Source: Peribacillus frigoritolerans (GTDB lineage Bacteria; Bacillota; Bacilli; Bacillales; DSM-1321). Taken from it: a DNA stretch of 64,000 bases. The DNA is taken from positions 1 to 64,000 of the forward strand of contig NZ_JAUUTW010000007.1 in NCBI RefSeq assembly GCF_030676415.1, given 5' to 3'. Of this stretch, positions 29,169-38,382 are shown piece after piece (position 1 is the stretch's first letter; each line of letters starts with the position of its first letter). The position numbers and the translations under genes are program-made. Below the pieces are notes generated by a model, which was given only the letters and a program-made list of their open reading frames with translations, searched no databases and had not been told where the DNA came from.

Positions 29169-29231
29169 CCCACTAAGTGGAAAGTGTAAAAGGCTACGGG
29201 ATAATCCGTAGATGATACACTCCCACTTGGA
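29169..29231 (+). repeat. extended imperfect inverted repeat after the MBL gene
   Basis: Nested pairing arms CCACTAAGTGG/CCCACTTGG, AGTGTA/TACACT and CTACGG/CCGTAG form a hairpin of about 60 bases, followed by GGCTTTTAC. It may terminate the MBL transcript or be the relic of a small palindromic element. Confidence 0.45.
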
Positions 29232-29387
29232 GAGGGCTTTTACTACGTCTAGAAAAAATATGTAAATCGCTTGAATCTAAAATACATAGGCCTATTTGGG
29301 TGTTTTAATTAATCGAACAGGAAAACGATTAGACAATGAAGAATGCATTATCTGAATATTACATATTTTCAGAATAGGGGAATGAAT

Positions 29388-30584
29388 GTGAAAAGGAAAT
29401 TTTTAAAGGTTTTAAGTTCAACAGTCGTAGCTGCAACATTACTTGGCCCAAATGTCAGCTTAGCTGAAAGAGGACCAAATACGACAGGCGGAACGAATCT
29501 TTCTACCGAAGCATTCCTAAATTATGACGAACTTGTAAAAGAATTAAATCAACTTGAGCAAGCGAGTGCAGGGAAAGTAAAGGTAGAAGTGGCCGGAAAA
29601 ACGAATCAGGGTCGTTCCATTCAAAAAGTGACTGTCGGTCATGGTGACAAAGTCGTTCTTATTCAAAGTGAAATTCATGGAAATGAAAAAACAGGAACTG
29701 TCGCGTTATTGAACATTCTTAAAAACCTTGGTCAAAGTAACTCACCTGAGGTAAAGAAAGTGCTTGATGAACTAACCATTGTTGCTATTCCAATGATGAA
29801 CGTAGACGGCTCAGAGCTTGATCGTCGTGGAAATGAGATGACATGGTCTGAGGTTGTAGGGAAATTCCCCCAACTTTCTAATGTCAAACCTACTTGGAAC
29901 TATTACACTACTCCAAGATCAGGAGACGACTATGCCAGCAAACCGGGATTTGATGTTAATCGTGACTTCAATCCTGACCTAAATTATGTGCCAAAGCCTC
30001 AAGATTTCCCGGGGGCTTCTGAAAAGCCGGGCTGGTTTATTACACCCGAAGCGCAAACGGTACGTGACACATATAAAGGGTTAAAATCGAAATTCGGGAA
30101 AGTGGATGTTTTTATCGATCTTCATCACCAAGGGTTCCCCTATATCGAAGGAACTGATGAGCGTGCAACTATGTCAATATCAGGAAAATTCGTTCCTAAC
30201 CCAAGCACTCCAGAAGGTGCTAAATATGCAGAGTATGCAGATAATTTTAAATATGATTTCTCGCGTCAGTTGACACTAACTGCGTATAACGCACTGCAAG
30301 CAAAAGGGAATTCAGTTTTTACAAATATTTCATTATACGATCAATCTATTGACCTGCCAGGAACTGCTTTAGGGACGTTTGCTTTAAACGGAAGTGGGAC
30401 GGTTCTATTTGAAGTTAGTGGTCAAACACAAAACTTTGGGCAAAAAGAGAATGGCCAGCTCGTAAAAACGGTGGAAACGGGGCTAATGGGTATTATCAAT
30501 GGTGTAACAGATGGATCGGTTCATAATCTTAATCCATCAGACTATGAAAAAATTCCTGAAAGTTCATCTATACCCGGAATCTAG
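29388..30584 (+). CDS. secreted M14-family zinc carboxypeptidase
   Basis: About 398 residues. The start is uncertain: the ATG at 29382 is only 1 base from AGGGG, while the GTG at 29388 has ideal spacing. A signal peptide (KRKFLKVLSSTVVAATLLG to about SLAE) precedes the M14 domain. The zinc ligands are His and Glu in IQSEIHGNEKTG and His in FIDLHHQG, and the catalytic Glu is in TVLFEVSGQ near the C-terminus. It should release C-terminal residues from peptides outside the cell, perhaps wall or nutrient peptides. Confidence 0.82.
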   Translation: MKRKFLKVLSSTVVAATLLGPNVSLAERGPNTTGGTNLSTEAFLNYDELVKELNQLEQASAGKVKVEVAGKTNQGRSIQKVTVGHGDKVVLIQSEIHGNEKTGTVALLNILKNLGQSNSPEVKKVLDELTIVAIPMMNVDGSELDRRGNEMTWSEVVGKFPQLSNVKPTWNYYTTPRSGDDYASKPGFDVNRDFNPDLNYVPKPQDFPGASEKPGWFITPEAQTVRDTYKGLKSKFGKVDVFIDLHHQGFPYIEGTDERATMSISGKFVPNPSTPEGAKYAEYADNFKYDFSRQLTLTAYNALQAKGNSVFTNISLYDQSIDLPGTALGTFALNGSGTVLFEVSGQTQNFGQKENGQLVKTVETGLMGIINGVTDGSVHNLNPSDYEKIPESSSIPGI

Positions 30585-30604
30585 TCAATTTTGAAACTTA
30601 ATTG

Positions 30605-30672
30605 TAAAGGGGGCTTGTCCGCCATCTGGCGCCGGTTGAATATCGAAGCCAGATGGCAGCACAGCCTTTTTT
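30605..30672 (+). terminator. terminator after the M14 carboxypeptidase gene
   Basis: Long stem with arms GCCATCTGGC/GCCAGATGGC extended by GGCTTGT/ACAGCC, then TTTTTT. Confidence 0.8.
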
Positions 30673-30740
30673 AGTTGTCTATTTGACAGGGGTAAGTCCA
30701 TATCCAATTAAAGATTTCAGCCTTTCCTTGCTGACGAAAC

Positions 30741-31712
30741 TCACACACATACTACAACCTCTCTGGAAAAAATGCCTTTCCTGGCCACACAGCGATCAGC
30801 AATTTCAAATCCTGCTTCTTTAATCATATGATCCATCGTGTCGATCGTTACGACGACGACCTTGTCAGCAAAGCCCCTCGCATGTTTAAGGATCGATAGC
30901 TGATCTTCCGGAGTCGCATGTGTATATAAATTGTAAGGCATATCGATAATCGCTACATCATATTTACTGGTGACCTCCGAAATCGGACCTGTAGTTACAT
31001 CACCTTCAAGTCCGAAATAGGCAATGTTCTCCCTAGAACCGTCGGTAACAAGCGGGTTGATATCCCGGCCAACAATATTGATCCCCATCGACAGGGCTTC
31101 TACCAATACCGTTCCAATTCCGCAGCATGGATCAATTGCCTTCACTCCATCCGGATGCGGAACGGCTATGTTGGCAATGGCCCTCGCCACTCTTGTGCTC
31201 AGCGCTGTTGAATATTCACGGGGCTTCTTCATATGTTTTAACCAAACCGCTTCAGGTTTGATATACTTCCCAAAATACCAACGTCCGCCAAGGGTCACGA
31301 TTCCAAAGATCTGATCAGGATTACGTACATCGGCATTCCCCTGAATGTGCCAGCCAATCTCCCGTTCAATTTCACGCTGTCCATCATAATCTATTTTTAC
31401 TTCTTTATTCAGATCGTTAATTTTCACGAATAATACTTTGAACGTCGAATCAGGCAAATGAATACCCTTCACTTGCTCAACGATTTCGGATATGCTTTCC
31501 CCTTCAAACATGACGTCGACCCGTCCTTTTATAAAAGGGCTCCTGCTCGGTTCAATTGCTATATCACTTTTCAAAATATTTCCTGAAGTCTCAAAGCCAA
31601 AGAACGAGCGCATCTCCATTTTAGATAATGAGCGTTCGTCAGGGCTGCATGTAAACGTATATATATATGCCGGTATGCGGCTATGATTAGTCAATCCATT
31701 CCCATCCTTCAT
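30741..31712 (-). CDS. TRM11-like SAM-dependent RNA methyltransferase
   Basis: A 323-residue protein with an N-terminal RNA-binding-like region and a C-terminal Rossmann methyltransferase of the UPF0020/TRM11 class. The SAM motif is AIDPCCGIGTVLVEALSMG (about 195) and the catalytic motif IV is DMPYN (about 255), the N-methyltransferase D-P-P-Y type. tRNA guanosine N2 is a reasonable target from the family, not proven. A TTG at 31694 with GAAGGATGGGA upstream is an alternative start to the ATG at 31712. Confidence 0.78.
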   Translation of the reverse strand: MKDGNGLTNHSRIPAYIYTFTCSPDERSLSKMEMRSFFGFETSGNILKSDIAIEPSRSPFIKGRVDVMFEGESISEIVEQVKGIHLPDSTFKVLFVKINDLNKEVKIDYDGQREIEREIGWHIQGNADVRNPDQIFGIVTLGGRWYFGKYIKPEAVWLKHMKKPREYSTALSTRVARAIANIAVPHPDGVKAIDPCCGIGTVLVEALSMGINIVGRDINPLVTDGSRENIAYFGLEGDVTTGPISEVTSKYDVAIIDMPYNLYTHATPEDQLSILKHARGFADKVVVVTIDTMDHMIKEAGFEIADRCVARKGIFSREVVVCV

Positions 31713-31780
31713 TACTTTAGATTATATCTTTCTATCAAACATAGCTGTAATAGTAGAGAAAAGCAAATGGAATCGTGCAG

Positions 31781-31820
31781 AAAAAAGCAGGAATGCTTTT
31801 CTTTCAACACTCCTGCTGTT
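31781..31820 (-). terminator. terminator after cotH
   Basis: Arms AGCAGGA/TCCTGCT around an 18-base loop, then TTTTTTC on the minus strand, 37 bases past the cotH stop. Confidence 0.65.
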
Positions 31821-31856
31821 ATGTTTCAATGTTCCATCACTAAAGGAAGTGAATTA

Positions 31857-32948
31857 TTAATCCAATTTATGCAGCCGGCTATTTATATACTTTGCACGGG
31901 CCTCAATGAATTTCAGGATGAATTCGGGCTCATCATCAAATTTCACCTTGTTTCCCTTGATATATGGATCTTTTGAAACATAAGGTCTTATTTGATCATG
32001 TATTTCCTGAATGATAGGTTTCATATAGCCAACGTTAAAATGATAGTTCAAAATCTCCTTAAGAAGTTCTTGGTATCGGACACGAAATTCCCTTACATCA
32101 AGGATTCTAGCAGTCAATGTATTGAATCCCTCGATTCCCACATAATCCTCTTTCATCACTTTCCCGTTAACATCCCTGCCCCATGTCGCATCATAATCCC
32201 ATGGAATCATTTCAAAGAGTCCAGTATCTCCATTTCGATACAAGGCATAGTTATGAACGAACCCATCATAGTTTTGCGTGAATATGACACCGGCCAGCCA
32301 GCGAAGGTACTTTTCCACATCGACATATTTTACGATTTCCTTTTTAAAATCCACTCTTGAAGTTGTATTGATTTGAATGATCAACTCTTGTAAATATAAT
32401 TCATCCTTTGCTGTCCCGCATTTTTTTTGATATCCCATCTCCAATGATTTTTTGATTCCTTTATCCAAATCGCTCATCAATGAGAAATTGGCATCACCAT
32501 CCACTGCATAGAAAATGGACCCCTTGGGCAGCCCCCTTTTCTTCAAATAATATTCATCCACCGATTCCAATTCCAGGTATATCCCTTCATCCTTCCCGTT
32601 CAGATTCAAGAAAACGAACTGGGAATTCGGTGATAAAGTGCCTATATCCGCAAAAAAGTCTAAAGATAATTTATTTCTTAGCAAAGATTTATCTTTATAT
32701 TCGGCATTTAAATGAACTTCCTTGGCATTCTTAAATGTATTAGGTTTATAAAAGACTATATTATAGGATTTTTTGCGAAAACCGCGGATATGTGAGCCAC
32801 GGTAAACAATATCGATATCAAGTTTTTTTCTGTTAAGTGTTAACTTTGCCGGTAAAGGATCATTGCACCATATATCTCTGCGAAGTTCCATCAAATGAAC
32901 TGGTGGAATAAAAAGCTGGTACACAGGAAGCTTCTTGTCAGAATTCAT
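31857..32948 (-). CDS. cotH: spore coat protein kinase CotH
   Basis: A 363-residue CotH-family protein, the same length as the B. subtilis one. The start is the ATG at 32948 with AAGGGAAGGGG upstream. The kinase core is visible: RGSHIRGFRKKSYNI near the N-terminus and EMIPWDYDATWGRD, whose Asp residues bind metal and ATP. CotH proteins phosphorylate serines of coat proteins such as CotG and CotB. As in B. subtilis, a gene in the cotG position lies divergent and next to it. Confidence 0.9.
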   Translation of the reverse strand: MNSDKKLPVYQLFIPPVHLMELRRDIWCNDPLPAKLTLNRKKLDIDIVYRGSHIRGFRKKSYNIVFYKPNTFKNAKEVHLNAEYKDKSLLRNKLSLDFFADIGTLSPNSQFVFLNLNGKDEGIYLELESVDEYYLKKRGLPKGSIFYAVDGDANFSLMSDLDKGIKKSLEMGYQKKCGTAKDELYLQELIIQINTTSRVDFKKEIVKYVDVEKYLRWLAGVIFTQNYDGFVHNYALYRNGDTGLFEMIPWDYDATWGRDVNGKVMKEDYVGIEGFNTLTARILDVREFRVRYQELLKEILNYHFNVGYMKPIIQEIHDQIRPYVSKDPYIKGNKVKFDDEPEFILKFIEARAKYINSRLHKLD

Positions 32949-33066
32949 ATACCCCTTCCCTTTCACTTTCCTATTAAATTATGGAAAAAAAGCGGAGGGT
33001 GTCACCAAAAAAAACACTATTTTTAAAAATATCGGGAATTACCTTTAGCACATCACGTACAAGCAA

Positions 33067-33075
33067 CATAGTTTA
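33067..33075 (+). promoter_or_regulatory. sigma-K-like -10 element before the cotG-position gene
   Basis: CATAGTTTA fits the sigma-K -10 pattern CATANNNTA, 24 bases before the start codon. An AC dinucleotide, the minimal -35, lies about 16 bases upstream. Confidence 0.5.
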
Positions 33076-33098
33076 ATGTATAGAAAGGGGGATTATAT

Positions 33099-33527
33099 AT
33101 GTCAGACATCATTCGTGACATACAGAATGCGGTAGATAGAGCCAACTCCATGGGATTAAGCGATTTCATGTTTAAGGACCCACATTCAAAAGGCCGATCT
33201 TCACGTACAAGCAACAAAAAAAGGCGCTCTACTTCCAGCACTAAACGTTGCATGGGCAGGAATCGGTCCACTCGTGGTACTCAAATGCGCACGAGTAGGT
33301 CCACTTGCCGTACGCAAAGGCGCACGAGCAGGAATCGGTCCACTTGCGGTACTCAAAGGGGTTCTTGCTGGAAACGATCCACTTCCGGCACTCAAAGGGG
33401 TTCTTGCTGGAAGCGGAGATCAACATGCAGCAGACAAAGGCGCACCAGCAGAAACCGGTGTTCCACCAACCACTGCAGGTGGCACTGCTGCAATAACTTT
33501 CGCAATAAACGGAAATGGTGCTTCTAG
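33099..33527 (+). CDS. spore coat CotG-position protein, Arg/Ser-rich or frameshifted
   Basis: The frame from ATG 33099 has a strong RBS (AGAAAGGGGG) and gives 142 residues: an N-terminus MSDIIRDIQNAVDRANSMG, then Arg/Ser/Thr/Cys-rich tandem repeats. That, plus its place beside cotH, fits a CotG-like substrate of CotH. However, the +1 frame is open from about 33220 to TAA 33546 and looks more protein-like: repeats of GPLAVLKGVLAG type, third-base changes between repeats that are silent, and an end TAAITFAINGNGASSFMDPF. The two join at a 7-A run (33218-33224 region) if one A is lost. Either the first frame is real or this is one gene with a frameshift. Confidence 0.55.
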   Translation: MSDIIRDIQNAVDRANSMGLSDFMFKDPHSKGRSSRTSNKKRRSTSSTKRCMGRNRSTRGTQMRTSRSTCRTQRRTSRNRSTCGTQRGSCWKRSTSGTQRGSCWKRRSTCSRQRRTSRNRCSTNHCRWHCCNNFRNKRKWCF

Positions 33528-33605
33528 TTTCATGGATCCGTTTTAATGCACAATAAATATTTTTTTACTGGTTATTAAGCTTTACTGTAACGTCCAATTT
33601 CTATA

Positions 33606-33652
33606 TAAAAACACCAAAACTCGTCGTATAATGGCGAGTTTTGTGTTTTTAT
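33606..33652 (+). terminator. terminator after the cotG-position gene
   Basis: Stem AAAACAC-AAAACTCG/CGAGTTTT-GTGTTTT with an 11-base loop and T run. Confidence 0.85.
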
Positions 33653-34116
33653 AATTATCACGATCGGTTATATCCATCCAAATGTCCCCTTAAACAATAA
33701 AAACACTGCCATTATAATGAGAGTGGACAATTTAGTATCGGAAATATTATTTTAAAGATATTTTACCGTTCATTAAATTTGCTGAAGACTGAGAAATACT
33801 CATCAATCGGTCGAAAATATCAAACAATGCTTTCGCCATAAATATTTGAACCACTATTAAAAGGCTTATAATGGTAAAAGTGTTATTTTAAAGGATCTAT
33901 CCTCGAATAATTTAGACCTCTCTACAGTATGTTGCCTTAGAATGGACATTTGCTTTAGCAGTTAAACTAATATAAATATCATACTACCTAAAACTGTTAG
34001 TCCAACTCTAGCATAATCCTGTTGAAGCCAAACCAGCAGCGGGTTAAAATCAATTCCACTAATATTTTCATTAAATCCGCAGCTCCATCATTTATTTGCC
34101 ATGTACCTGAACCTAA
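33653..34116. other. gene-free stretch with a possible decayed fragment
   Basis: About 460 AT-rich bases. On the minus strand near 33970-34070 a short frame reads FNPLLVWLQQDYARVG and ends GSMIFILV, which looks like the end of a membrane protein, but no start or family is visible. Otherwise nothing is recognised. Confidence 0.3.
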
Positions 34117-34152
34117 AAGGATCCTACCCTCTTACATACGGTAGGATCCTTC
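34117..34152 (-). terminator. terminator of the CoA-transferase operon
   Basis: Stem GGATCCTACC/GGTAGGATCC with flanking A/T runs, about 10 bases past the DUF3870 stop. Confidence 0.9.
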
Positions 34153-34161
34153 CAATTTCGC

Positions 34162-34476
34162 TTATTTAACGGAGACCAATTCGAATTGTGCATACACATC
34201 CTTCAGCCCTGCTTGAATGGCTTGACCAGCCTTCCCACGATAATGCATTTGTACCCGATCAATCAATTCTTCGATACCATCTTTCAGGCAATAACCGCGC
34301 AGCAGTTGACGAATGAATTCCCTGCCATGTTCTGTAGCAAGTGTACAGGAGGCCTCGACTATTACTCCATATTTAAAGTCAAGCTCTACTGTGATCGTGA
34401 TCGAATCGTATATATTTCTCGCTGCCATCCCTTGTGGAAGTTTTGCATGCCCTGCAATAAAGTATGTGTTCATCAT
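34162..34476 (-). CDS. DUF3870 domain-containing protein
   Basis: About 104 residues. GAGGAG precedes two adjacent ATGs (34476 and 34473); either may be used. The pattern TYFIAGHAKLPQGMAA at the start and IEASCTLATEHGREFI-like middle fit DUF3870, a small family found beside acyl-CoA dehydrogenase and CoA transferase genes. Its role is unknown. It is the third gene of this operon, 20 bases after the dehydrogenase. Confidence 0.72.
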   Translation of the reverse strand: MMNTYFIAGHAKLPQGMAARNIYDSITITVELDFKYGVIVEASCTLATEHGREFIRQLLRGYCLKDGIEELIDRVQMHYRGKAGQAIQAGLKDVYAQFELVSVK

Positions 34477-34496
34477 CTGATCTCCTCTATCTATAG

Positions 34497-35705
34497 TTAA
34501 TGTACGGAAACTTGCTCGAAGGGCCATGCAGGCAATTGCTTACGAAGCTCTTTATCTTGTCTGTAGCCAAGTGCGTATTCACCCTGCATTACAGTATGAA
34601 TCTCACGGGTTCCTTCGTATATGACCGGAGCTTTTGAATTCCGCAGAAAACGTTCCACTGGATATTCATCCGAGTAGCCATAGGCACCATGAATTTGAAC
34701 AGCATCATTGGCCGCTTCGTTAGCAGCATTACATGATATCCACTTGGCAAGTGATGTTTCCTTCGTATTCCTTTTTCCTTGATTTTTTAAGGTACCCGCT
34801 TTAAAGACCAGCAATCTTGAAATCTCTAAATTTGCTGTCATCTTGGCAATCATTTGTTGAACGAGCTGATGCCTGCCAATCTCTTTTCCGAAGGTACTTC
34901 GTTCATGGCAATACTTCAAGCTTGCTTCCAGGCTTGCTTCTATTAATCCTACAGCACCTGCGGCCACTGTAAAACGGCCGCTGTCCAATGCCGACATGGA
35001 AATTTTAAAGCCTTCTCCTTCTTCACCAAGCCTATTCTCCACCGGAACTTTTACATCCGTTAAAAAGATTTCACCTGTATTCCCGGCGCGAATACCCAAT
35101 TTCCCTTTAATGGCTTTCGACTCCACTCCCTCGAAAGTCCGTTCCACAATAAAAGCAGTGATTCCCCTTGAACCGGCATCATGATCCGTCTTGGCGAAAA
35201 TGAGGAAATGATCTGCATAATCACATAGCGAAATCCATGTTTTTGACCCGTTCAAGATATAATGGTCCCCAACACGTTTTGCCGTTGATTTCATTGCCGC
35301 AACATCAGACCCTGCATTCGGTTCGGTCAGCCCAAAAGCGCCAATCTTGATCCCTTTTGCCTGCGGTACTAAATATTTCTGTTTTTGTTCTTCCGTCCCC
35401 CATTGCAGCAGGGTCATGCTATTCAACCCTGTATGTACAGAAACTGCAGTTCGGTAAGCCGTATCGCCTCGCTCCAACTCTTCACAGACGATGGCCAGGG
35501 TATTATAATCCATTCCGACTCCACCATACTCTTCGGGTATACAAACGCCCATCAACTGCAATTCCGCTAACCTTTTTAAAATATGTGGCTGGAATTGACC
35601 TTGCCTATCCCACTCTTGAATATATGGGATAATTTCCTTATCCACAAATTTCCTTACCACTTTCTTCACACTTTGCTGCTCTTCTGTTAATTCGAAATTC
35701 ATCAT
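34497..35705 (-). CDS. acyl-CoA dehydrogenase
   Basis: A 402-residue flavoenzyme. The FAD/acyl signatures are AFGLTEPNAGSDVAAM and WISLCDYADHFLIFAK, QIHGAYGYSDEYPVERFLR lies near the C-terminus, and the catalytic Glu is in APVIYEGTREIH (about residue 364), the standard short/medium-chain and glutaryl-CoA position. It oxidises an acyl-CoA to the enoyl-CoA and passes electrons to ETF. Pairing with a CaiB-type CoA transferase suggests a dicarboxylate or branched acid substrate (for example glutarate). That is inference. Confidence 0.87.
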   Translation of the reverse strand: MMNFELTEEQQSVKKVVRKFVDKEIIPYIQEWDRQGQFQPHILKRLAELQLMGVCIPEEYGGVGMDYNTLAIVCEELERGDTAYRTAVSVHTGLNSMTLLQWGTEEQKQKYLVPQAKGIKIGAFGLTEPNAGSDVAAMKSTAKRVGDHYILNGSKTWISLCDYADHFLIFAKTDHDAGSRGITAFIVERTFEGVESKAIKGKLGIRAGNTGEIFLTDVKVPVENRLGEEGEGFKISMSALDSGRFTVAAGAVGLIEASLEASLKYCHERSTFGKEIGRHQLVQQMIAKMTANLEISRLLVFKAGTLKNQGKRNTKETSLAKWISCNAANEAANDAVQIHGAYGYSDEYPVERFLRNSKAPVIYEGTREIHTVMQGEYALGYRQDKELRKQLPAWPFEQVSVH

Positions 35706-35716
35706 TAAAATTCCTC

Positions 35717-36904
35717 CTAAATAATTTCATTTTCCTTGAATTTGCTTATTTGGTCTGGACTATATCCAATTTCAGCCAAAATTGAATCGGTATGCTCACC
35801 ATACAGCGGCGGATGCTTTCTCATCGTAACCGGCGTTTTTGAAAGGTTCAGGGGCGATCCCGTCACTCTAAGATCTTCGATTGTGGGATGTTCCATGTTC
35901 ACCAACATACCTCTTGCGATGATTTGTGGATCCTCGAACATCTCGGCGATATCATTAATCGGGCCATTGGGTATCCCTGCATCATCAAATAGCCTTTTCC
36001 ATTCTTTCTTTGTCTTTCCTTTCAACAAATCCTCTATTATCGGTATTAATTCTCCCTTATTCAGCAAACGTTTTTCATTATGCTTAAACTGTTCCTGCTC
36101 GGCTAAATCAGGTCTGCCTATAACGGTTGAAAATCTTCGGAACTGATCATCATTTCCTACAGCCACGACAAGCTCTCCATCCCTTGTCCGGAACGTCTGG
36201 TATGGAACGATATTTGGATGTTGGTTTCCCATTCGTTCAGGGGTCAAGCCACTGAATAAATAGTTGCTGGCGACATTCACCAATGAAGAAACCTGACAAT
36301 CCATTAACGATATATCAATTTCCTGGCCTTCCCCCGCTTTATCCCTATGATGTAAAGCGGATAAAATGCCAATGCATGTATACAAGCCAGTCAATATGTC
36401 AGCTATGGCCACTCCGACCTTTACGGGGCTTCCATCTTTTTCTCCTGTGATGCTCATCAAACCACTCATCGCTTGAATGATATAATCATAGCCAGGCAAA
36501 TCTTTATAAGGACCGGTTAAACCAAATCCCGTAATCGAGGCCATGATCAGTTTGGGGTTCCATTCCTTTAAATCTTCATAACCTAACCCCATTTTTTCCA
36601 ATGTACCAGTCTTGAAATTTTGAATCACTATATCCCCTGAAGCCACTAACTTCCGGAAAATCTCTTTCCCTTGTTCGGATTTTAAATTCAGGGTCATGCT
36701 TTGCTTATTTCGATTGGCACATAAATAGTAAGCGCTTTCCCCTCGGGCGAATGGCGGACCCCACCCTCTCGTTTCATCACCTGATTCATGATGCTCGATT
36801 TTAATTACTTCCGCACCCAAATCACCGAGAATCATTGAACAAAACGGCCCCGCCAATACACGGGATACATCGATAATCCTGACTCCTTCCAAAGCTCCAT
36901 TCAT
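35717..36904 (-). CDS. CaiB/BaiF family CoA transferase
   Basis: A 395-residue class III CoA transferase. The start is the ATG at 36904 with AAAGGGGTGAT upstream; the frame runs to 37015 through a leader hairpin. The start region GVRIIDVSRVLAGPFCSMILGD-type pattern, the catalytic Asp in EIDISLMDCQ, and the repeated fold are present. It moves CoA from a donor such as succinyl-CoA to a carboxylic acid, which the next gene's dehydrogenase would oxidise. It is 11 bases ahead of the dehydrogenase gene. Confidence 0.85.
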   Translation of the reverse strand: MNGALEGVRIIDVSRVLAGPFCSMILGDLGAEVIKIEHHESGDETRGWGPPFARGESAYYLCANRNKQSMTLNLKSEQGKEIFRKLVASGDIVIQNFKTGTLEKMGLGYEDLKEWNPKLIMASITGFGLTGPYKDLPGYDYIIQAMSGLMSITGEKDGSPVKVGVAIADILTGLYTCIGILSALHHRDKAGEGQEIDISLMDCQVSSLVNVASNYLFSGLTPERMGNQHPNIVPYQTFRTRDGELVVAVGNDDQFRRFSTVIGRPDLAEQEQFKHNEKRLLNKGELIPIIEDLLKGKTKKEWKRLFDDAGIPNGPINDIAEMFEDPQIIARGMLVNMEHPTIEDLRVTGSPLNLSKTPVTMRKHPPLYGEHTDSILAEIGYSPDQISKFKENEII

Positions 36905-36935
36905 ATCATCACCCCTTTCAAACTGTCGGGATACA

Positions 36936-36990
36936 CAAAAAAGAGCCAGTAAAACCAACAATGTCATTACATTGAATGTTTCACTGACCC
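36936..36990 (-). promoter_or_regulatory. terminator-like hairpin in the CoA-transferase leader
   Basis: On the minus strand the arms GTTTCACTGAC-side (36978-36988) and GCCAGTAAAAC-side (36945-36955) pair, with an inner CAATGT/ACATTG stem and a CTTTTTT run after it. It lies 30 bases before the gene start. No minus-strand gene lies upstream (nrnA is on the other strand), so it should be an attenuator or the end of a small RNA. Confidence 0.55.
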
Positions 36991-37376
36991 TTATCCACGA
37001 ACTGTCTTCCTGCAAAGGAAGATCAAGTGAACCAAGTCAATTTTTATGGATTCCAGTTTTATGACAAGCCGGCCATGCAACAAGGTAACTTGTTGTCATC
37101 GGTTTGGTAAATTAAGTATAGTTCCTTTTTTTGAATTTTACAATAATTTTGTTTATGTGTTTTTATTACTTCCACTAAAATATTCTTTAGATTGCTTTCC
37201 GTTTAATAACCATGTCGAAAAAATACATCCAGGACCCCCTCAATCCATAGTGATCGGAATTGCCTTTATTCGTGAGGCATGTGATGATTGAATATGCATA
37301 GCTGTCAATATATGAATTTTTCATACTATCAAATTATCGCTCGACAGACACGGAAAGATTAAAAGGAGATGGCGGT

Positions 37377-38315
37377 ATGGACAATAAAAAAACGGAAATA
37401 ATCGAAGCGATCAAGAAATACCACACAATTATCATTCATCGTCATGTTAATCCGGATCCGGATGCATTGGGATCACAAATTGGTTTAAAGAAGTTATTGA
37501 AGCTCTCCTACCCTTCTAAAGAAGTCTATGCGGTAGGCCAGGAAGTGGATAATCTTCAATTCATTGGTGAAATGGATGTCATTTCCGATAACAAATACAA
37601 AGGTGCCTTAGTGATTGTTTGTGATACTGCCAACATTTCACGGACCAGTGATTCCCGCTATGATCAGGGGGACATGCTGATCAAAATTGACCACCACCCT
37701 GAATACGAACAATTCGGTGACCTTTCTTGGGTCGACCCCTCTTATAGTTCTGCAAGTGAAATGCTTGTTGATTTATTCTTGGAATTTCCAGAAGACTTTA
37801 TCATGAATAAAGAAGCGGCTAAATCCTTTTATGCTGGAATGCTTAGTGATACAGGGAATTTCATGAATGGGAATACAACTCCCAGGACATTAAAAATGGT
37901 TTCTCACTTAAGAACTTATAATATTCAGCCAGAAAGAATCCATAACAGCCTTAATATAAAGACGAAAAACGCTTCGAGACTTCAAAAAGACATTCTCATG
38001 AGCTTCAAGGTAACCGATAAAGGGGTAGCTTACTTCATTATTACGGAGGATCTGTTAAATATGTATGGCGTGGATCGACTCGAAGCTTCGAATTTAGTTA
38101 ATACGCTATCAAGTGTCAGGGGCAACAAAATCTGGGCTTTCTTCATCGAATATCCTTCTGAAATCCGTGTCAGGATACGTTCACGGAATATTCCCATCGA
38201 TTCAGTCGCACGTCAATTCAACGGAGGAGGACATTCACTGGCTTCAGGCGCTACCATCCATTCCTGGGAAGAGGTTGATCATGTTATCCAAGCATTGGAT
38301 CAAGTCTGTCCATAA
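37377..38315 (+). CDS. nrnA: DHH-family bifunctional oligoribonuclease/PAP phosphatase NrnA
   Basis: A 312-residue protein of the DHH/DHHA1 type, the NrnA length. Metal-binding motifs are HRHVNPDPDALGS (20-32), VCDTANISRTS, the DHH motif KIDHHPE (about 104) and GMLSDTGNF; the DHHA1 domain ends with FNGGGHSLASGA. It would degrade 2-5 nt RNAs and dephosphorylate pAp. The latter by-product arises from sulfate assimilation, but other copies (ytqI type) usually exist, so this may be a second NrnA. AAGGAG precedes the ATG. Confidence 0.85.
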   Translation: MDNKKTEIIEAIKKYHTIIIHRHVNPDPDALGSQIGLKKLLKLSYPSKEVYAVGQEVDNLQFIGEMDVISDNKYKGALVIVCDTANISRTSDSRYDQGDMLIKIDHHPEYEQFGDLSWVDPSYSSASEMLVDLFLEFPEDFIMNKEAAKSFYAGMLSDTGNFMNGNTTPRTLKMVSHLRTYNIQPERIHNSLNIKTKNASRLQKDILMSFKVTDKGVAYFIITEDLLNMYGVDRLEASNLVNTLSSVRGNKIWAFFIEYPSEIRVRIRSRNIPIDSVARQFNGGGHSLASGATIHSWEEVDHVIQALDQVCP

Positions 38316-38382
38316 CAGGGAGTCCATGACCTGCCGTGTTTATATGTATGATTATATTCCCAGGCCAATACACTGAAATAAT

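Noticed and set aside
33241-33426. Minus-strand Ser/Ala-rich frames opposite the cotG-position gene
   Set aside because: They are reverse readings of the repeats and have no RBS or promoter.
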